This document shows positions 17,984 through 26,968 of a stretch of DNA of 64,000 nt, piece after piece. How positions within the stretch are numbered: the stretch's first letter is position 1; every line of letters starts with the position of its first letter. Origin of the DNA: CALBPI01 sp039027435 (GTDB lineage: Bacteria > Pseudomonadota > Gammaproteobacteria > Steroidobacterales > Woeseiaceae); contig JBCCKF010000014.1 in NCBI GenBank assembly GCA_039027435.1, forward strand, positions 55,184 through 119,183. Direction: 5' to 3'. The position numbers and the translations under genes are program-made. The notes under the pieces are model-generated. The model had not been told where the DNA came from. It made no database searches and was given only the letters and a program-made list of their open reading frames with translations.

Positions 17984-20410
17984 GTGACCGATCAACAGAC
18001 CAGTAGCCTTTTCAATGACGAGCAGAGATCGCTTGTGCCGGTATTGCCGCTGCGCGACGTGGTGGTTTACCCGCATATGGTGATTCCGCTGTTTGTTGGC
18101 CGCGATAAATCCAAAGTCGCGTTGGATCTTGCGATGGACAGTGGCAAGGAAATTCTCCTGGTCGCCCAACGCAGTGCAGACCTCGAGGATCCCAAGCCTG
18201 CAGATCTCTACGAAATCGGCACATTGGCGACAATTTTGCAGCTGCTCAAAATGCCCGATGGCACGGTGAAGGTGCTGGTCGAGGGCGGCTCACGCGCTCA
18301 GATTGACGCGCTGCACAGCGGGCCTCACTTTGCCGCTGAAATTACTGTGCTTGAGGAAGAGACGCGCTTCGATGAGCGAGAGGTCGACGTACTGACGCGT
18401 TCGATCATCTCGCAGTTCGAGCAGTACGTGAAGCTCAACAAGAAAGTGCCGCCGGAAATCCTGACATCATTGAACGGCATCGAGCAGCCTGGGCGCATGG
18501 CCGACACGGTCGCAGCGCATATGGCGCTCAAGCTCGACGACAAGCAGAAGATCCTCGAAATCGGTGATATTAAGGGGCGGCTCGAGCAAGTGCTGTCTCT
18601 CATCGAAGGCGAGATTGATCTGCTGCAAATCGAAAAGCGTATCCGCGGCCGTGTGAAGCAACAGATGGAGAAAAGTCAGCGCGAGTACTACCTGAACGAG
18701 CAGATGAAGGCGATTCAGAAAGAGCTCGGCGAAATGGACGATGCACCGAACGAACTCGCGGAGCTTGAGAAAAAAATCGATGCGGCGGGTATGCCCAAAG
18801 ACGCGCTGGAGAAGGCAACCTCCGAGCTCAACAAGTTGAAGCTAATGTCTCCAATGTCCGCCGAGGCGACGGTGGTTCGCAACTACATCGATTGGCTTGT
18901 TAAAGCGCCCTGGAAGCAACGCAGCAAGATTCACCGCGATCTCGCCTTGGCAGAGTCTGTGCTCGAAGAAGATCACTACGGTCTTGAAAAGGTTAAGGAA
19001 CGCATTCTCGAATACCTTGCGGTTCAACAGCGCGTTAAGAAACTGAAGGGACCGATCCTGTGTCTGGTAGGCCCACCAGGGGTTGGTAAAACCTCACTCG
19101 GCAAGAGCATTGCGCGCGCGACGAACCGCAAGTTCGCGCGGATGTCGCTGGGTGGTGTCCGTGATGAAGCAGAGATTCGTGGCCACAGGCGCACCTACAT
19201 CGGATCGATGCCAGGCAAAGTGATTCAGAACCTTGCGAAAGTGAAGAACCGCAATCCGCTGTTCCTGCTCGATGAAATCGACAAAATGGCGATGGACTTC
19301 CGCGGCGACCCGAGTTCAGCGCTGTTGGAAGTTCTCGACCCTGAACAGAATGCGACCTTCAACGATCACTACCTCGAAGTCGATTTTGACCTATCGGATG
19401 TCATGTTTGTTTGCACTGCGAACAGCATGAACATTCCGGGCCCGCTGCTCGATCGTATGGAGGTCATCCGGATACCGGGTTACACAGAAGACGAGAAGCT
19501 TGCGATTGCAGAGCGTTATCTGTTGCCGAAGCAAATCAAGGAAAACGGTCTTGAGGATGGCGAGATCAGTGTCTCGCGGGCAACGCTAACCCACGTGATA
19601 CGCCACTACACCAGAGAGGCGGGTGTGAGAAATCTCGAGCGTGAGATCTCCAAGCTCTGCCGTAAAGCGGTCAAGAAGCTCCTGCTTGAGGAGCGCAGCA
19701 AGCATGTGCGGATCACCCCGAAAAACGTTGGGAAGTTTCTTGGTGTGGAGCGATTCCGGCATGGCCAGGCCGAACAAGAGGATCAGGTAGGCCAGGTGAC
19801 CGGTCTTGCGTGGACCCAGGTGGGTGGCGATCTGTTGACGATCGAGGCGACCACTGTGCCCGGCAAGGGCAAACTGATGCATACGGGACAACTCGGCGAT
19901 GTCATGCAGGAGTCGATTCAAGCGGCGATGACGGTTGTTCGGAGCCGAACGCAGACGCTGGGTCTCGACGAGGAGTTCCACCAGAAAGCCGACGTACACA
20001 TTCACGTACCTGAGGGCGCGACACCGAAGGACGGACCTAGCGCAGGTGTGGGCATGTGCACGGCTCTAGTGTCGGCATTCACGGGAATTCCAGTACGCGC
20101 CGAGGTTGCTATGACCGGCGAAATTACGCTTCGCGGTGAGGTACTGCCGATCGGTGGCTTGAAAGAGAAACTGCTAGCGGCACACCGCGGTGGGATTGAG
20201 ACCGTCGTGATCCCCGAGGAAAACGAGAAAGATCTCGCCGAAATTCCGAAGAACATCAAAGACAAGCTGAACATTGTTGCAGTTCGTTGGATTGATGAGG
20301 TGTTGCAGGTAGCACTGCAGCACATGCCTTCGCCGAGGGAGACGGAATCCGAAACACAAACGAGCAAGAAGCGTACGAAGCCTCGGAAGGGTGGCGTAAC
20401 GGCGCATTGA
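17984..20410 (+). CDS. lon: ATP-dependent protease Lon
   Basis: Lon degrades misfolded and regulatory proteins as a hexameric AAA+ serine protease. The preferred start is the GTG at 17984 with CGGAG nine bases upstream, giving 808 residues; an in-frame GTG at 17921 would lie at the promoter. The LON substrate domain begins VPVLPLRDVVVYPHM. Walker A is GPPGVGKTS (about 363-371). The protease domain has the catalytic S686 in PKDGPSAGVG and the matching lysine near residue 729 in GGLKEKLLAA. The protein ends in a basic tail. Confidence 0.96.
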   Translation: MTDQQTSSLFNDEQRSLVPVLPLRDVVVYPHMVIPLFVGRDKSKVALDLAMDSGKEILLVAQRSADLEDPKPADLYEIGTLATILQLLKMPDGTVKVLVEGGSRAQIDALHSGPHFAAEITVLEEETRFDEREVDVLTRSIISQFEQYVKLNKKVPPEILTSLNGIEQPGRMADTVAAHMALKLDDKQKILEIGDIKGRLEQVLSLIEGEIDLLQIEKRIRGRVKQQMEKSQREYYLNEQMKAIQKELGEMDDAPNELAELEKKIDAAGMPKDALEKATSELNKLKLMSPMSAEATVVRNYIDWLVKAPWKQRSKIHRDLALAESVLEEDHYGLEKVKERILEYLAVQQRVKKLKGPILCLVGPPGVGKTSLGKSIARATNRKFARMSLGGVRDEAEIRGHRRTYIGSMPGKVIQNLAKVKNRNPLFLLDEIDKMAMDFRGDPSSALLEVLDPEQNATFNDHYLEVDFDLSDVMFVCTANSMNIPGPLLDRMEVIRIPGYTEDEKLAIAERYLLPKQIKENGLEDGEISVSRATLTHVIRHYTREAGVRNLEREISKLCRKAVKKLLLEERSKHVRITPKNVGKFLGVERFRHGQAEQEDQVGQVTGLAWTQVGGDLLTIEATTVPGKGKLMHTGQLGDVMQESIQAAMTVVRSRTQTLGLDEEFHQKADVHIHVPEGATPKDGPSAGVGMCTALVSAFTGIPVRAEVAMTGEITLRGEVLPIGGLKEKLLAAHRGGIETVVIPEENEKDLAEIPKNIKDKLNIVAVRWIDEVLQVALQHMPSPRETESETQTSKKRTKPRKGGVTAH

Positions 20411-20435
20411 GGCCTCAGTGCACTTGAACACTTGG

Positions 20436-20465
20436 TTGACAGTGTTTTTTTGCGCTTGGTATAAA
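20436..20465 (+). promoter_or_regulatory. hupB promoter
   Basis: A perfect TTGACA (20436-20441) is followed after 18 bp by TATAAA (20460-20465), preceded by TGG as an extended -10. A ten-base palindrome GATTCGAATC (20466-20475) covers the expected transcription start. The leader to the hupB ATG is about 100 bases. Confidence 0.75.
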
Positions 20466-20482
20466 GATTCGAATCTGTGATT

Positions 20483-20500
20483 AATGTCCAATTGGACATT
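20483..20500. promoter_or_regulatory. 18-bp perfect palindrome in the hupB leader
   Basis: AATGTCCAATTGGACATT reads the same on both strands. It starts 18 bp after the -10 box and would lie in the 5' untranslated region. It could be an operator for a dimeric repressor, or fold as a short hairpin in the mRNA. No regulator is identifiable from the sequence. Confidence 0.55.
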
Positions 20501-20573
20501 GATGCACGAGGGGGAGCAGCGAGAGCATAGTTCTCACAGACGCTGCGTTTTGAGCACATATAAGGAATTCAAT

Positions 20574-20846
20574 ATGAACAAGGGCGACCTGATTGACGCT
20601 GTAGCTTCTGCTGCGGACATCTCCAAAGCTGATGCTGGCAAAGCGGTTGATGCCGTGCTGGAAAGTATCACCGGCAGCCTGAAAAAAGGTGACAGCGTGT
20701 CGCTGGTCGGCTTTGGCACCTTCAGCGTTAAGCATCGTGCAGCACGTATGGGTCGCAACCCACAGACCGGCGCTGAGATCCCGATTGCGGCCAGCAATGT
20801 GCCATCTTTCAAGGCTGGCAAAGCCCTGAAGGATGCCGTAAACTAG
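20574..20846 (+). CDS. hupB: DNA-binding protein HU
   Basis: HU is a small nucleoid protein that bends DNA. The start at 20574 gives MNKGDLIDAVA and 90 residues, exactly the family size, with AAGGAA upstream. The beta-arm signature GFGTFSVKHRAARMGRNPQTG and the C-terminal FKAGKALKDAVN are complete. It lies between lon and ppiD as in other gammaproteobacteria, so hupB is the appropriate name, although HU paralogues are hard to tell apart by sequence alone. Confidence 0.95.
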   Translation: MNKGDLIDAVASAADISKADAGKAVDAVLESITGSLKKGDSVSLVGFGTFSVKHRAARMGRNPQTGAEIPIAASNVPSFKAGKALKDAVN

Positions 20847-20921
20847 CGCGCCTTCGCAGCGGCGGGGCAATCGAACGGGCAGGCCGCTCGGCAGTCTTGC
20901 GCGACTGTGACGCACGCTGAC

Positions 20922-20997
20922 GGGTGCTTAGCTCAGCTGGAAGAGCGTCGCGTTTACACCGCGAAGGTCGGGGGTTCGATCCCCTCAGCACCCACCA
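20922..20997 (+). tRNA. tRNA-Val (TAC anticodon)
   Basis: The acceptor GGGTGCT pairs with AGCACCC, the anticodon stem TCGCG/CGCGA encloses TTTACAC with anticodon TAC, and the T arm has GGGTTCGATCCC. CCA is encoded. It lies 75 bp after hupB with no terminator between. Confidence 0.96.
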
Positions 20998-21002
20998 TAT
21001 TA

Positions 21003-21079
21003 GGAGTGGTAGTTCAGTTGGTTAGAATACCGGCCTGTCACGCCGGGGGTCGCGGGTTCGAGTCCCGTCCACTCCGCCA
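21003..21079 (+). tRNA. tRNA-Asp (GTC anticodon)
   Basis: The acceptor GGAGTGG pairs with CCACTCC, the anticodon stem CCGGC/GCCGG encloses CTGTCAC with anticodon GTC, and CCA is encoded. Only five bases separate it from tRNA-Val, so the two are one transcript. Confidence 0.96.
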
Positions 21080-21088
21080 TTGAACGAC

Positions 21089-21119
21089 AGCCGCCTGTAT
21101 GACAGGCGGCTTTTTTTTT
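21089..21119 (+). terminator. Rho-independent terminator after tRNA-Asp
   Basis: AGCCGCCTGT (21089-21098) pairs perfectly with ACAGGCGGCT (21102-21111) around a three-base loop and is followed by nine T. It ends the tRNA-Val/tRNA-Asp transcript. Confidence 0.95.
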
Positions 21120-21163
21120 GAACAACAGAAGTGTTGGGTTTGGGGCACTGGGAATAGATCACG

Positions 21164-23059
21164 ATGTTGCAGGATATCCGCGAAACCTTTATCGGCACCA
21201 CGGGCAAGATTGTGCTGGGCGTCATCTTGTTGTTGCTTGCCGGGACCGGTCTGAATTACACGATCACGCCAAAGCAATTCGCCGCCAAGGTCAATGGTGA
21301 GGAGATTCCGGCGGTTGAGTTCGACCGGGAGTATCGCGGTCTGGTTTCTCAGTTCGGGGATCAGCAGATTCCGGAGTTTTTCCTCAACCAACTGCGCGAC
21401 CAGGCCGTAGAGCAGGTACTGCAAACGCGGAGCGTACAACAGCATCTTTCGGACGCGGGTTATGCGATCTCGGATGAACAGGTTCGCGACTTCCTGATTC
21501 AGGTACCCGGATTTCAGATCGATGGTCGTTTCGATCAACAGACCTATCAGATCACACTTGCCAATAATGGTTTCACGCCAGCTCAGTATGAGAATAACCT
21601 CCGTCGCGTGCTGGCGACCCAGCAGTACCTTGGCACGCTGATTGGCACCGAGTTTGTGACGCCTGCCGAGATCCGCGAGTTCATAGAGCTTCGCGACGAG
21701 CAGCGCGAGATCGAGTATGCGGTGGTCAGCCCGGATGCGTTTATCGATCAGGTGACCGTTACCGACGCTGATGTGACCGCGTATTTCGAATCCAAACCGG
21801 ATACCTACCGCACGCCTGAGATGGTCGACATCGATTACCTCACTGTCGACAGTGCTGCCGCTCGTGCAAACCTGTCTTTCACGGATGAAGCTCTGTCGGA
21901 GTATTTCGAATCTGTAGCTGAGGAATACACCGCACCTGAGGAACGGCGTGCACGTCAGATCCTGCTGGCCATCGGTGATAACGCTGAGACTGCTAAGATC
22001 GACGCGAATGCTCTGCGTGACCGCCTGGTTGCCGGTGAATCGTTCGAGACACTCGCTGGCGAATTTTCTATCGATGGTGGCAGCGCTCGACAGGGTGGTG
22101 ACCTCGGCTGGGTACGCCTCGGTGATTTTGTCGGACCGGTTGAAGACGCGGTGTTCGCTCTGGAAGTTGGTCAATTGTCCGAGGTCGTGCAGAGTGAGTT
22201 TGGTCTCCATATTCTGAGATTGGATGAGGTGCGTGGCGGTGGTGCGGCAACACTTGCTGACGTTCGCGACGAGGTTGAGGAGCGCTACAGAGACTCTTTA
22301 GTCGATGATGCATTGTTCGATCTGCAAGCACGTGTCAGCGATCTGGAGTTCGAAGGTGCGACGCTCGAATCGATCGCCGAACAAACCGGGCTTGCCGTGG
22401 CCAGTTTCGAGGGTTATCACGCAAATCGCCAACAACCGTTTGGACAAGTTACCGAGATTCAGGATGCTCTGTTTGGTGAAGGCGCTGCCGAGAACGACGC
22501 AGGCACCCGTTTTGTTCAATACGATGACGCATCGGTGCTGATTCGCGCCAACGAACGTCGGGCCGCCGGTCGTCAACCCATCGAGAATGTGGCTGGCCAA
22601 ATCCGCGAGTTACTCACCGAGCAGGCGGCGCAGGCGGTTGCTGACGAGCGCGGTGCGCAACTCTCGAGCGTGCTCTCAACCGATCCGAACATCAATTTTG
22701 AAGCGTTGGTACTGAACACCGAAGCCGAAGCCTTCGAAAAGCAGCTGGTGAGTCGAAACGCATCGATCATTCCCGCCGCTCTGGCGGCAGCGGTGTTCGA
22801 CGCGCCCAGCGACGTATCGGCTGACGCGCCGCACACCGGCAGTGTTGCGGCACCGGGAGCAGGGTTTGTGATCTACCGAATGACACGCGTAGTACCGGGA
22901 GACCCTTCCGCGTTGCCGCAGCCGCAATTGGACGCGACTCGCAACCAGATCGCTCAGCAGCGCGCGGCTTTGCAGGTTGACGCACTCGCCCGCGCCTTGC
23001 GCGAGTCGGCGGATGTCGAGATCGGTCCGATCCTCGAACGACAGACAGCGACGCCCTGA
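21164..23059 (+). CDS. ppiD: PpiD-type membrane-anchored periplasmic chaperone
   Basis: PpiD is anchored in the inner membrane near the Sec translocon and assists folding of secreted proteins. The 631-residue product has an N-terminal membrane helix (IVLGVILLLLAGTGL), then a SurA-like helical domain, a central parvulin domain around residues 256-358 (ending GLHILRLDEV) and a long C-terminal region. The context after hupB is the usual one. It ends five bases before the next gene, so the symporter may be co-transcribed. Confidence 0.92.
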   Translation: MLQDIRETFIGTTGKIVLGVILLLLAGTGLNYTITPKQFAAKVNGEEIPAVEFDREYRGLVSQFGDQQIPEFFLNQLRDQAVEQVLQTRSVQQHLSDAGYAISDEQVRDFLIQVPGFQIDGRFDQQTYQITLANNGFTPAQYENNLRRVLATQQYLGTLIGTEFVTPAEIREFIELRDEQREIEYAVVSPDAFIDQVTVTDADVTAYFESKPDTYRTPEMVDIDYLTVDSAAARANLSFTDEALSEYFESVAEEYTAPEERRARQILLAIGDNAETAKIDANALRDRLVAGESFETLAGEFSIDGGSARQGGDLGWVRLGDFVGPVEDAVFALEVGQLSEVVQSEFGLHILRLDEVRGGGAATLADVRDEVEERYRDSLVDDALFDLQARVSDLEFEGATLESIAEQTGLAVASFEGYHANRQQPFGQVTEIQDALFGEGAAENDAGTRFVQYDDASVLIRANERRAAGRQPIENVAGQIRELLTEQAAQAVADERGAQLSSVLSTDPNINFEALVLNTEAEAFEKQLVSRNASIIPAALAAAVFDAPSDVSADAPHTGSVAAPGAGFVIYRMTRVVPGDPSALPQPQLDATRNQIAQQRAALQVDALARALRESADVEIGPILERQTATP

Positions 23060-23064
23060 TCCAC

Positions 23065-24393
23065 ATGCGCAAACTTGAGCTGCACTGGCAGATTTTGCTC
23101 GCGATCGTCCTCGCGGCGGTCATCGGTGGTGTCTTGGGCGACCAGGCGACGATTGCCGGTTCGGTGCGTTTTGTTGATCTGTTCGATTTCATCGGCACGC
23201 TCTTTCTGAACGCGCTGAAAATGATCATAGTCCCGCTGGTGACCTCATCGATCGTCGTCGGCGTTGCGGGTATTGGCGATTCCGGCAACCTCGGCCGCCT
23301 TGGCGGTAAGACCATCGCCTTCTACGCTACGACAACACTGTTAGCCATTTTGATCGGCCTTGCGTTAATCAATGTGGTCGGGCCGGGGTACGACGCGAAC
23401 GGAGAGCCCGTGCGCGACATCCTTGCCTTGACGGAAGACGCCTCCGATGTACGCGACAAAGTAGAGGGTAAAGGGGCCGGCGACTTTGCGGGCGTATTCC
23501 TTCGAATGGTGCCGCCCAACATCTTTGCAGCGGCAACTGACAACGGACAATTGTTGGGTTTGATTTTTTTCGCGCTGCTGTTTGGTTATTTCCTCACGCG
23601 TCTGCCCGATAGTCACCGCGATCCAATGTTCACATTCTGGGATGGCGTCTTCCGAGTGATGACGAGCATTACTGAATTTGTCATGAAGCTCGCGCCAATC
23701 GGTGTATTCGGACTGGTGGCCGAGACGGTGGCCCAGGTCGGCCTGGAAGGCTCCGATAGATTGTTGGGAGTGTTGCTGACGTTCTCGGCGGTCGTGGTCG
23801 CGGCACTCGCGTTCCATGTGTTCCTGACACTGCCGTTGCTGATGCGCGTCGTTGGGTTACGACCGTATTCGATGCTCTCAAAGATGAGCCCGGCGATGCT
23901 GACGGCATTCTCGACGGCATCGTCTTCGGCGACACTCCCTGTCACTATGGACTGCGTTGAAAACCGAGTTGGCGTATCAAGACGAATTTCGTCTTTTGTG
24001 TTGCCTCTCGGTGCGACCGTCAACATGAACGGCACTGCGTTGTACGAATGCACCGCCGCAATGTTTCTGGCCCAAGCCTATGGTCTGGAACTCGGATTCT
24101 CGGTTCAGGTCTCGATCGTGCTGATCGCACTGCTGACATCGATCGGGGTCGCTGGCGTACCCCACGCATCACTCGTAGCGATTGCTGTCATTCTCGAGTC
24201 CATCGGGTTGCCTGTGGAGGCGATCGGCGTGCTTTTGGTGTTCGACCGTGTACTGGACATGGCGCGCACGGCCGTCAATATTTTTGGCGATTCATGCTGC
24301 GCGACGATCGTCGCGCGTCTCGAGGGCGAGCAGACGACGGTGGCGAGCACACCAATCGGTGCTGTGCGACCAGAGGATGCGGTCGACCCCTGA
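23065..24393 (+). CDS. Dicarboxylate/amino acid:cation symporter (DAACS family)
   Basis: The 442-residue membrane protein belongs to the sodium:dicarboxylate (glutamate transporter/DctA) family. The serine-rich re-entrant loop (SSSATLPVTMDC) and the GATVNMNGTAL motif of the binding site are both present, with about eight hydrophobic segments. It imports C4-dicarboxylates or acidic amino acids coupled to Na+ or H+; the substrate cannot be decided here. A loop of about 40 residues between the third and fourth helices is polar and rich in charged residues. Confidence 0.9.
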   Translation: MRKLELHWQILLAIVLAAVIGGVLGDQATIAGSVRFVDLFDFIGTLFLNALKMIIVPLVTSSIVVGVAGIGDSGNLGRLGGKTIAFYATTTLLAILIGLALINVVGPGYDANGEPVRDILALTEDASDVRDKVEGKGAGDFAGVFLRMVPPNIFAAATDNGQLLGLIFFALLFGYFLTRLPDSHRDPMFTFWDGVFRVMTSITEFVMKLAPIGVFGLVAETVAQVGLEGSDRLLGVLLTFSAVVVAALAFHVFLTLPLLMRVVGLRPYSMLSKMSPAMLTAFSTASSSATLPVTMDCVENRVGVSRRISSFVLPLGATVNMNGTALYECTAAMFLAQAYGLELGFSVQVSIVLIALLTSIGVAGVPHASLVAIAVILESIGLPVEAIGVLLVFDRVLDMARTAVNIFGDSCCATIVARLEGEQTTVASTPIGAVRPEDAVDP

Positions 24394-24409
24394 TCGAGCC
24401 ACCCTCGGA

Positions 24410-25195
24410 TCAGTCGAGCGACATTCCGATGTGGCTATAACCGCCGTCGACGTACACAATCTCGCCGGTGATACCGGCTGCGAGATCAGAACACAGGAAC
24501 GCGGCGGTGTTGCCTACGTCCATAATGGTCACGTTACGACGTATCGGCGAGGTCTCCTCGGCATGCGACAACATCTTGCGAATACCGCCGACACCTGATG
24601 CTGCTAGGGTTTTGATCGGGCCCGCCGAAACGCCGTTAACGCGAATGCCCTGAGGGCCGAGATCCGCTGCCAGGAACCTCACACTGGCCTCAAGACTGGC
24701 TTTCGCGAGTCCCATGACGTTGTAGTTGGGAATAGCTCGAATCGCGCCGAGATAGCTCAGAGTCAGCAGAGCACCATCACGTCCTGCCATGTGCGCCTTG
24801 GCCGCCTTGGCCAATGCTGCGAAAGAGTAGGCCGAGATGTCATGCGCGATTTGAAAGCCTTCTCTTGTTACCGCATCAGTAAAACCGCCAGCGAGTTGTT
24901 CTCGAGGTGCGAAACCTACCGAATGAACGACGATATCGAAGCCATCCGACCAGTGATCGGTGATCGTACCGAATGCATCGTCGATACTCTGGTCCGAGGC
25001 AACGTCCATCTCTGCGGTGATGTTCGAACCGAATTCGGCGGCCATCCCTTTGACCCGCTCGCCGAGTTTGTCGTTCTGATAGGTGAGCGCGAGTTCAGCA
25101 CCTTCTCGCGCCATTGCGCTCGCAATGCCGTACGCGATCGATCGCTTGCTGGCGAGTCCGACAATCAGTGCGCGTTTACCCTGCATGAAACCCAT
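24410..25195 (-). CDS. fabI: Enoyl-ACP reductase (NADH) FabI
   Basis: FabI reduces trans-2-enoyl-ACP in the last step of each fatty acid elongation cycle. The 261-residue SDR-fold protein has the divergent cofactor motif GLASKRSIAYGIA, the catalytic Y158 and K165 (Y-x6-K in NYNVMGLAK), and Y148 upstream. GAGGGGG precedes the ATG. It is the target of triclosan and diazaborines in other bacteria. It is monocistronic in appearance, with mltD upstream on the same strand. Confidence 0.95.
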   Translation of the reverse strand: MGFMQGKRALIVGLASKRSIAYGIASAMAREGAELALTYQNDKLGERVKGMAAEFGSNITAEMDVASDQSIDDAFGTITDHWSDGFDIVVHSVGFAPREQLAGGFTDAVTREGFQIAHDISAYSFAALAKAAKAHMAGRDGALLTLSYLGAIRAIPNYNVMGLAKASLEASVRFLAADLGPQGIRVNGVSAGPIKTLAASGVGGIRKMLSHAEETSPIRRNVTIMDVGNTAAFLCSDLAAGITGEIVYVDGGYSHIGMSLD

Positions 25196-25247
25196 GACGT
25201 TTCCCCCTCTAGAGTGCGCGAGGAGTTTAGCAGGATTTCAGTTGGGT

Positions 25248-26891
25248 TCAGCTCGATTGACGTGTGACGTCGACAAACATGGTGAGCTTTTGACCCGGTC
25301 GCAGAATCTTCTCGACATCGAGATTATTCCAACGGGCAAGGTCGGCGACACGCACTCGAAAGCGGGCAGCAATCCTCGCCAGTGAATCTCCGGTGCGGAC
25401 CGTGTAGTTCACCTTGCGTGTCATCGCGCTTGTACCCGGGCGCGATGCGACTGGAGCATCAGTCCAAACGACCAGCGTGCGACCGACGGACAATGTGTCG
25501 CGCGGCGCCATGCCGTTCCAGCTGGCAAGCGCTCGGGTGCTGACAGAATAGCGCTGCGCAATCGTCCAGAGACTCTCGCCGGAGACAACGCGGTGTTCGA
25601 GACGATTCCCGCTGCGTTCGCGGTTCTGCTGTCGCGACAACCGTGCGGCGGCGCTCAGCGCGTAGCTGCCTTTCGGAGCGCTCGCCGTCGGCACTAACAG
25701 GTGTTGGCCTGCACGAATCATCGAGCCGGAAATCCGGTTCGTTTGTTTCAGTGTGGATACAGTGACGCCATATTGCTCAGCGATCTCGGAGAGCGATTCG
25801 CCATTGCGGATCTTGTGTCTCTGCCAACGCATTTTCTGGTTGTCCGGTAGCTCTGCAACCGCTTCCTGAAAACGGGTTTTTGCGGCGACGGGAACCACCA
25901 ACTGGTGCGGGCCGGACGGCGCCGTTGCCCATTGATTGAAACCCGGGTTTAGTTTGTAGAGCGTTTCGATGTCGATACCGGCAAGGTCTGCGGCGAGTGC
26001 GAGGTCTATCTGCCCGCCAGTATCGACTACGCCAAGTTCTTCGGTATCGGCGATTTCGGGCAATGTGATCTCGTAGCGTGCCGGGTTGGCAACGATATCG
26101 GCCAACGCGAGTAACTTGGGTACATAGCTGGAAGTCTCTCTGGGCAATTTCAAATCCCAGAAAGTTGTCGGTTTGCCGGCTGCTTTGTTGCGTCGGATAG
26201 CACGATCGACGGTGCCTTCGCCCGAGTTGTAAGCAGCAACCGCGAGTTCATAGTCGCCATCGTAGCGGTTGGCCAGAAACTCGAGGTAATCCAGGGCCGC
26301 GCGCGTCGAGGCGATGACGTCCCGTCGACCGTCGTACCACCAGTTCTGGTCCAGGCCGAATCTTCGCCCCGTTCCTGGAATAATTTGCCAGAGGCCAGCC
26401 GCGCGTCCGTGTGAATAGGCGAACGGATCGAAAGCGCTCTCGACAATCGGAAGGAGCGCTAGCTCAAGCGGCATACCCCGCCGTTCAATCTCCGCCACGA
26501 TGTGATGAAGGTAAGGACGACTCCGGTTAAACACGCGCTCCAGATAGCCTGGGTGTCTGATATACCAATTACGCTGCGCGACCGTCCGGGAATGATCGAC
26601 AACCGGCAGCTCAAAGCCGCTTCGCATACGATGCACCAGATCGCCGTTTGTCGGTGGTGTCTCGGTTTTGGTCTCGCTCTCAGTGGTCGCGCGGAACCAT
26701 AAATCGGAGTGTTGATGGGTAGCCCAAGACTCAAGCCCAGGAAAATCGTCCGTTGCGGGCGCAGATTCGTCAGGGCCCAGAGGCCCACTGTTCGCCGCAC
26801 TTGCGAGGAACAGCGTAATCAAGGCGGCCAGAGTGGGTTTGCGGTGTCGCCATACGCCAACCGCAGAGGTTCGGGGGACTGATAAGCACAT
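25248..26891 (-). CDS. mltD: Membrane-bound lytic transglycosylase D with LysM repeats
   Basis: MltD cleaves peptidoglycan glycan strands to 1,6-anhydromuropeptides. The 547-residue protein has a signal sequence (hydrophobic LAALITLFLASAANS), an SLT catalytic domain with the glutamate in PIVESAFDPFAYS and the AAGLWQIIPGTGRRFG motif, and three LysM domains in the C-terminal half (starting near HKIRNGESLSEIA, HRVVSGESLWTIA and YTVRTGDSLARIA). No lipobox cysteine is evident after the hydrophobic stretch, unlike E. coli MltD, so it may be soluble periplasmic. It is divergent from yafS. Confidence 0.92.
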   Translation of the reverse strand: MCLSVPRTSAVGVWRHRKPTLAALITLFLASAANSGPLGPDESAPATDDFPGLESWATHQHSDLWFRATTESETKTETPPTNGDLVHRMRSGFELPVVDHSRTVAQRNWYIRHPGYLERVFNRSRPYLHHIVAEIERRGMPLELALLPIVESAFDPFAYSHGRAAGLWQIIPGTGRRFGLDQNWWYDGRRDVIASTRAALDYLEFLANRYDGDYELAVAAYNSGEGTVDRAIRRNKAAGKPTTFWDLKLPRETSSYVPKLLALADIVANPARYEITLPEIADTEELGVVDTGGQIDLALAADLAGIDIETLYKLNPGFNQWATAPSGPHQLVVPVAAKTRFQEAVAELPDNQKMRWQRHKIRNGESLSEIAEQYGVTVSTLKQTNRISGSMIRAGQHLLVPTASAPKGSYALSAAARLSRQQNRERSGNRLEHRVVSGESLWTIAQRYSVSTRALASWNGMAPRDTLSVGRTLVVWTDAPVASRPGTSAMTRKVNYTVRTGDSLARIAARFRVRVADLARWNNLDVEKILRPGQKLTMFVDVTRQSS

Positions 26892-26968
26892 TTCCTCGAT
26901 CCTACGGATGAACCTGTGCTTTGCAAGCGTCCCTTCACTTTGCAGGTTTGGCGCGCTAGGGTTGGGGC

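Noticed and set aside
20405..20420. Terminator after lon (TGAGGCCTCA palindrome)
   Set aside because: Only ten bases, no loop and no T-run; probably chance or part of the hupB upstream region.
23065..24393. Assignment of the symporter as DctA or GltP
   Set aside because: Both share the visible motifs; the substrate-specific residues cannot be decided by eye.
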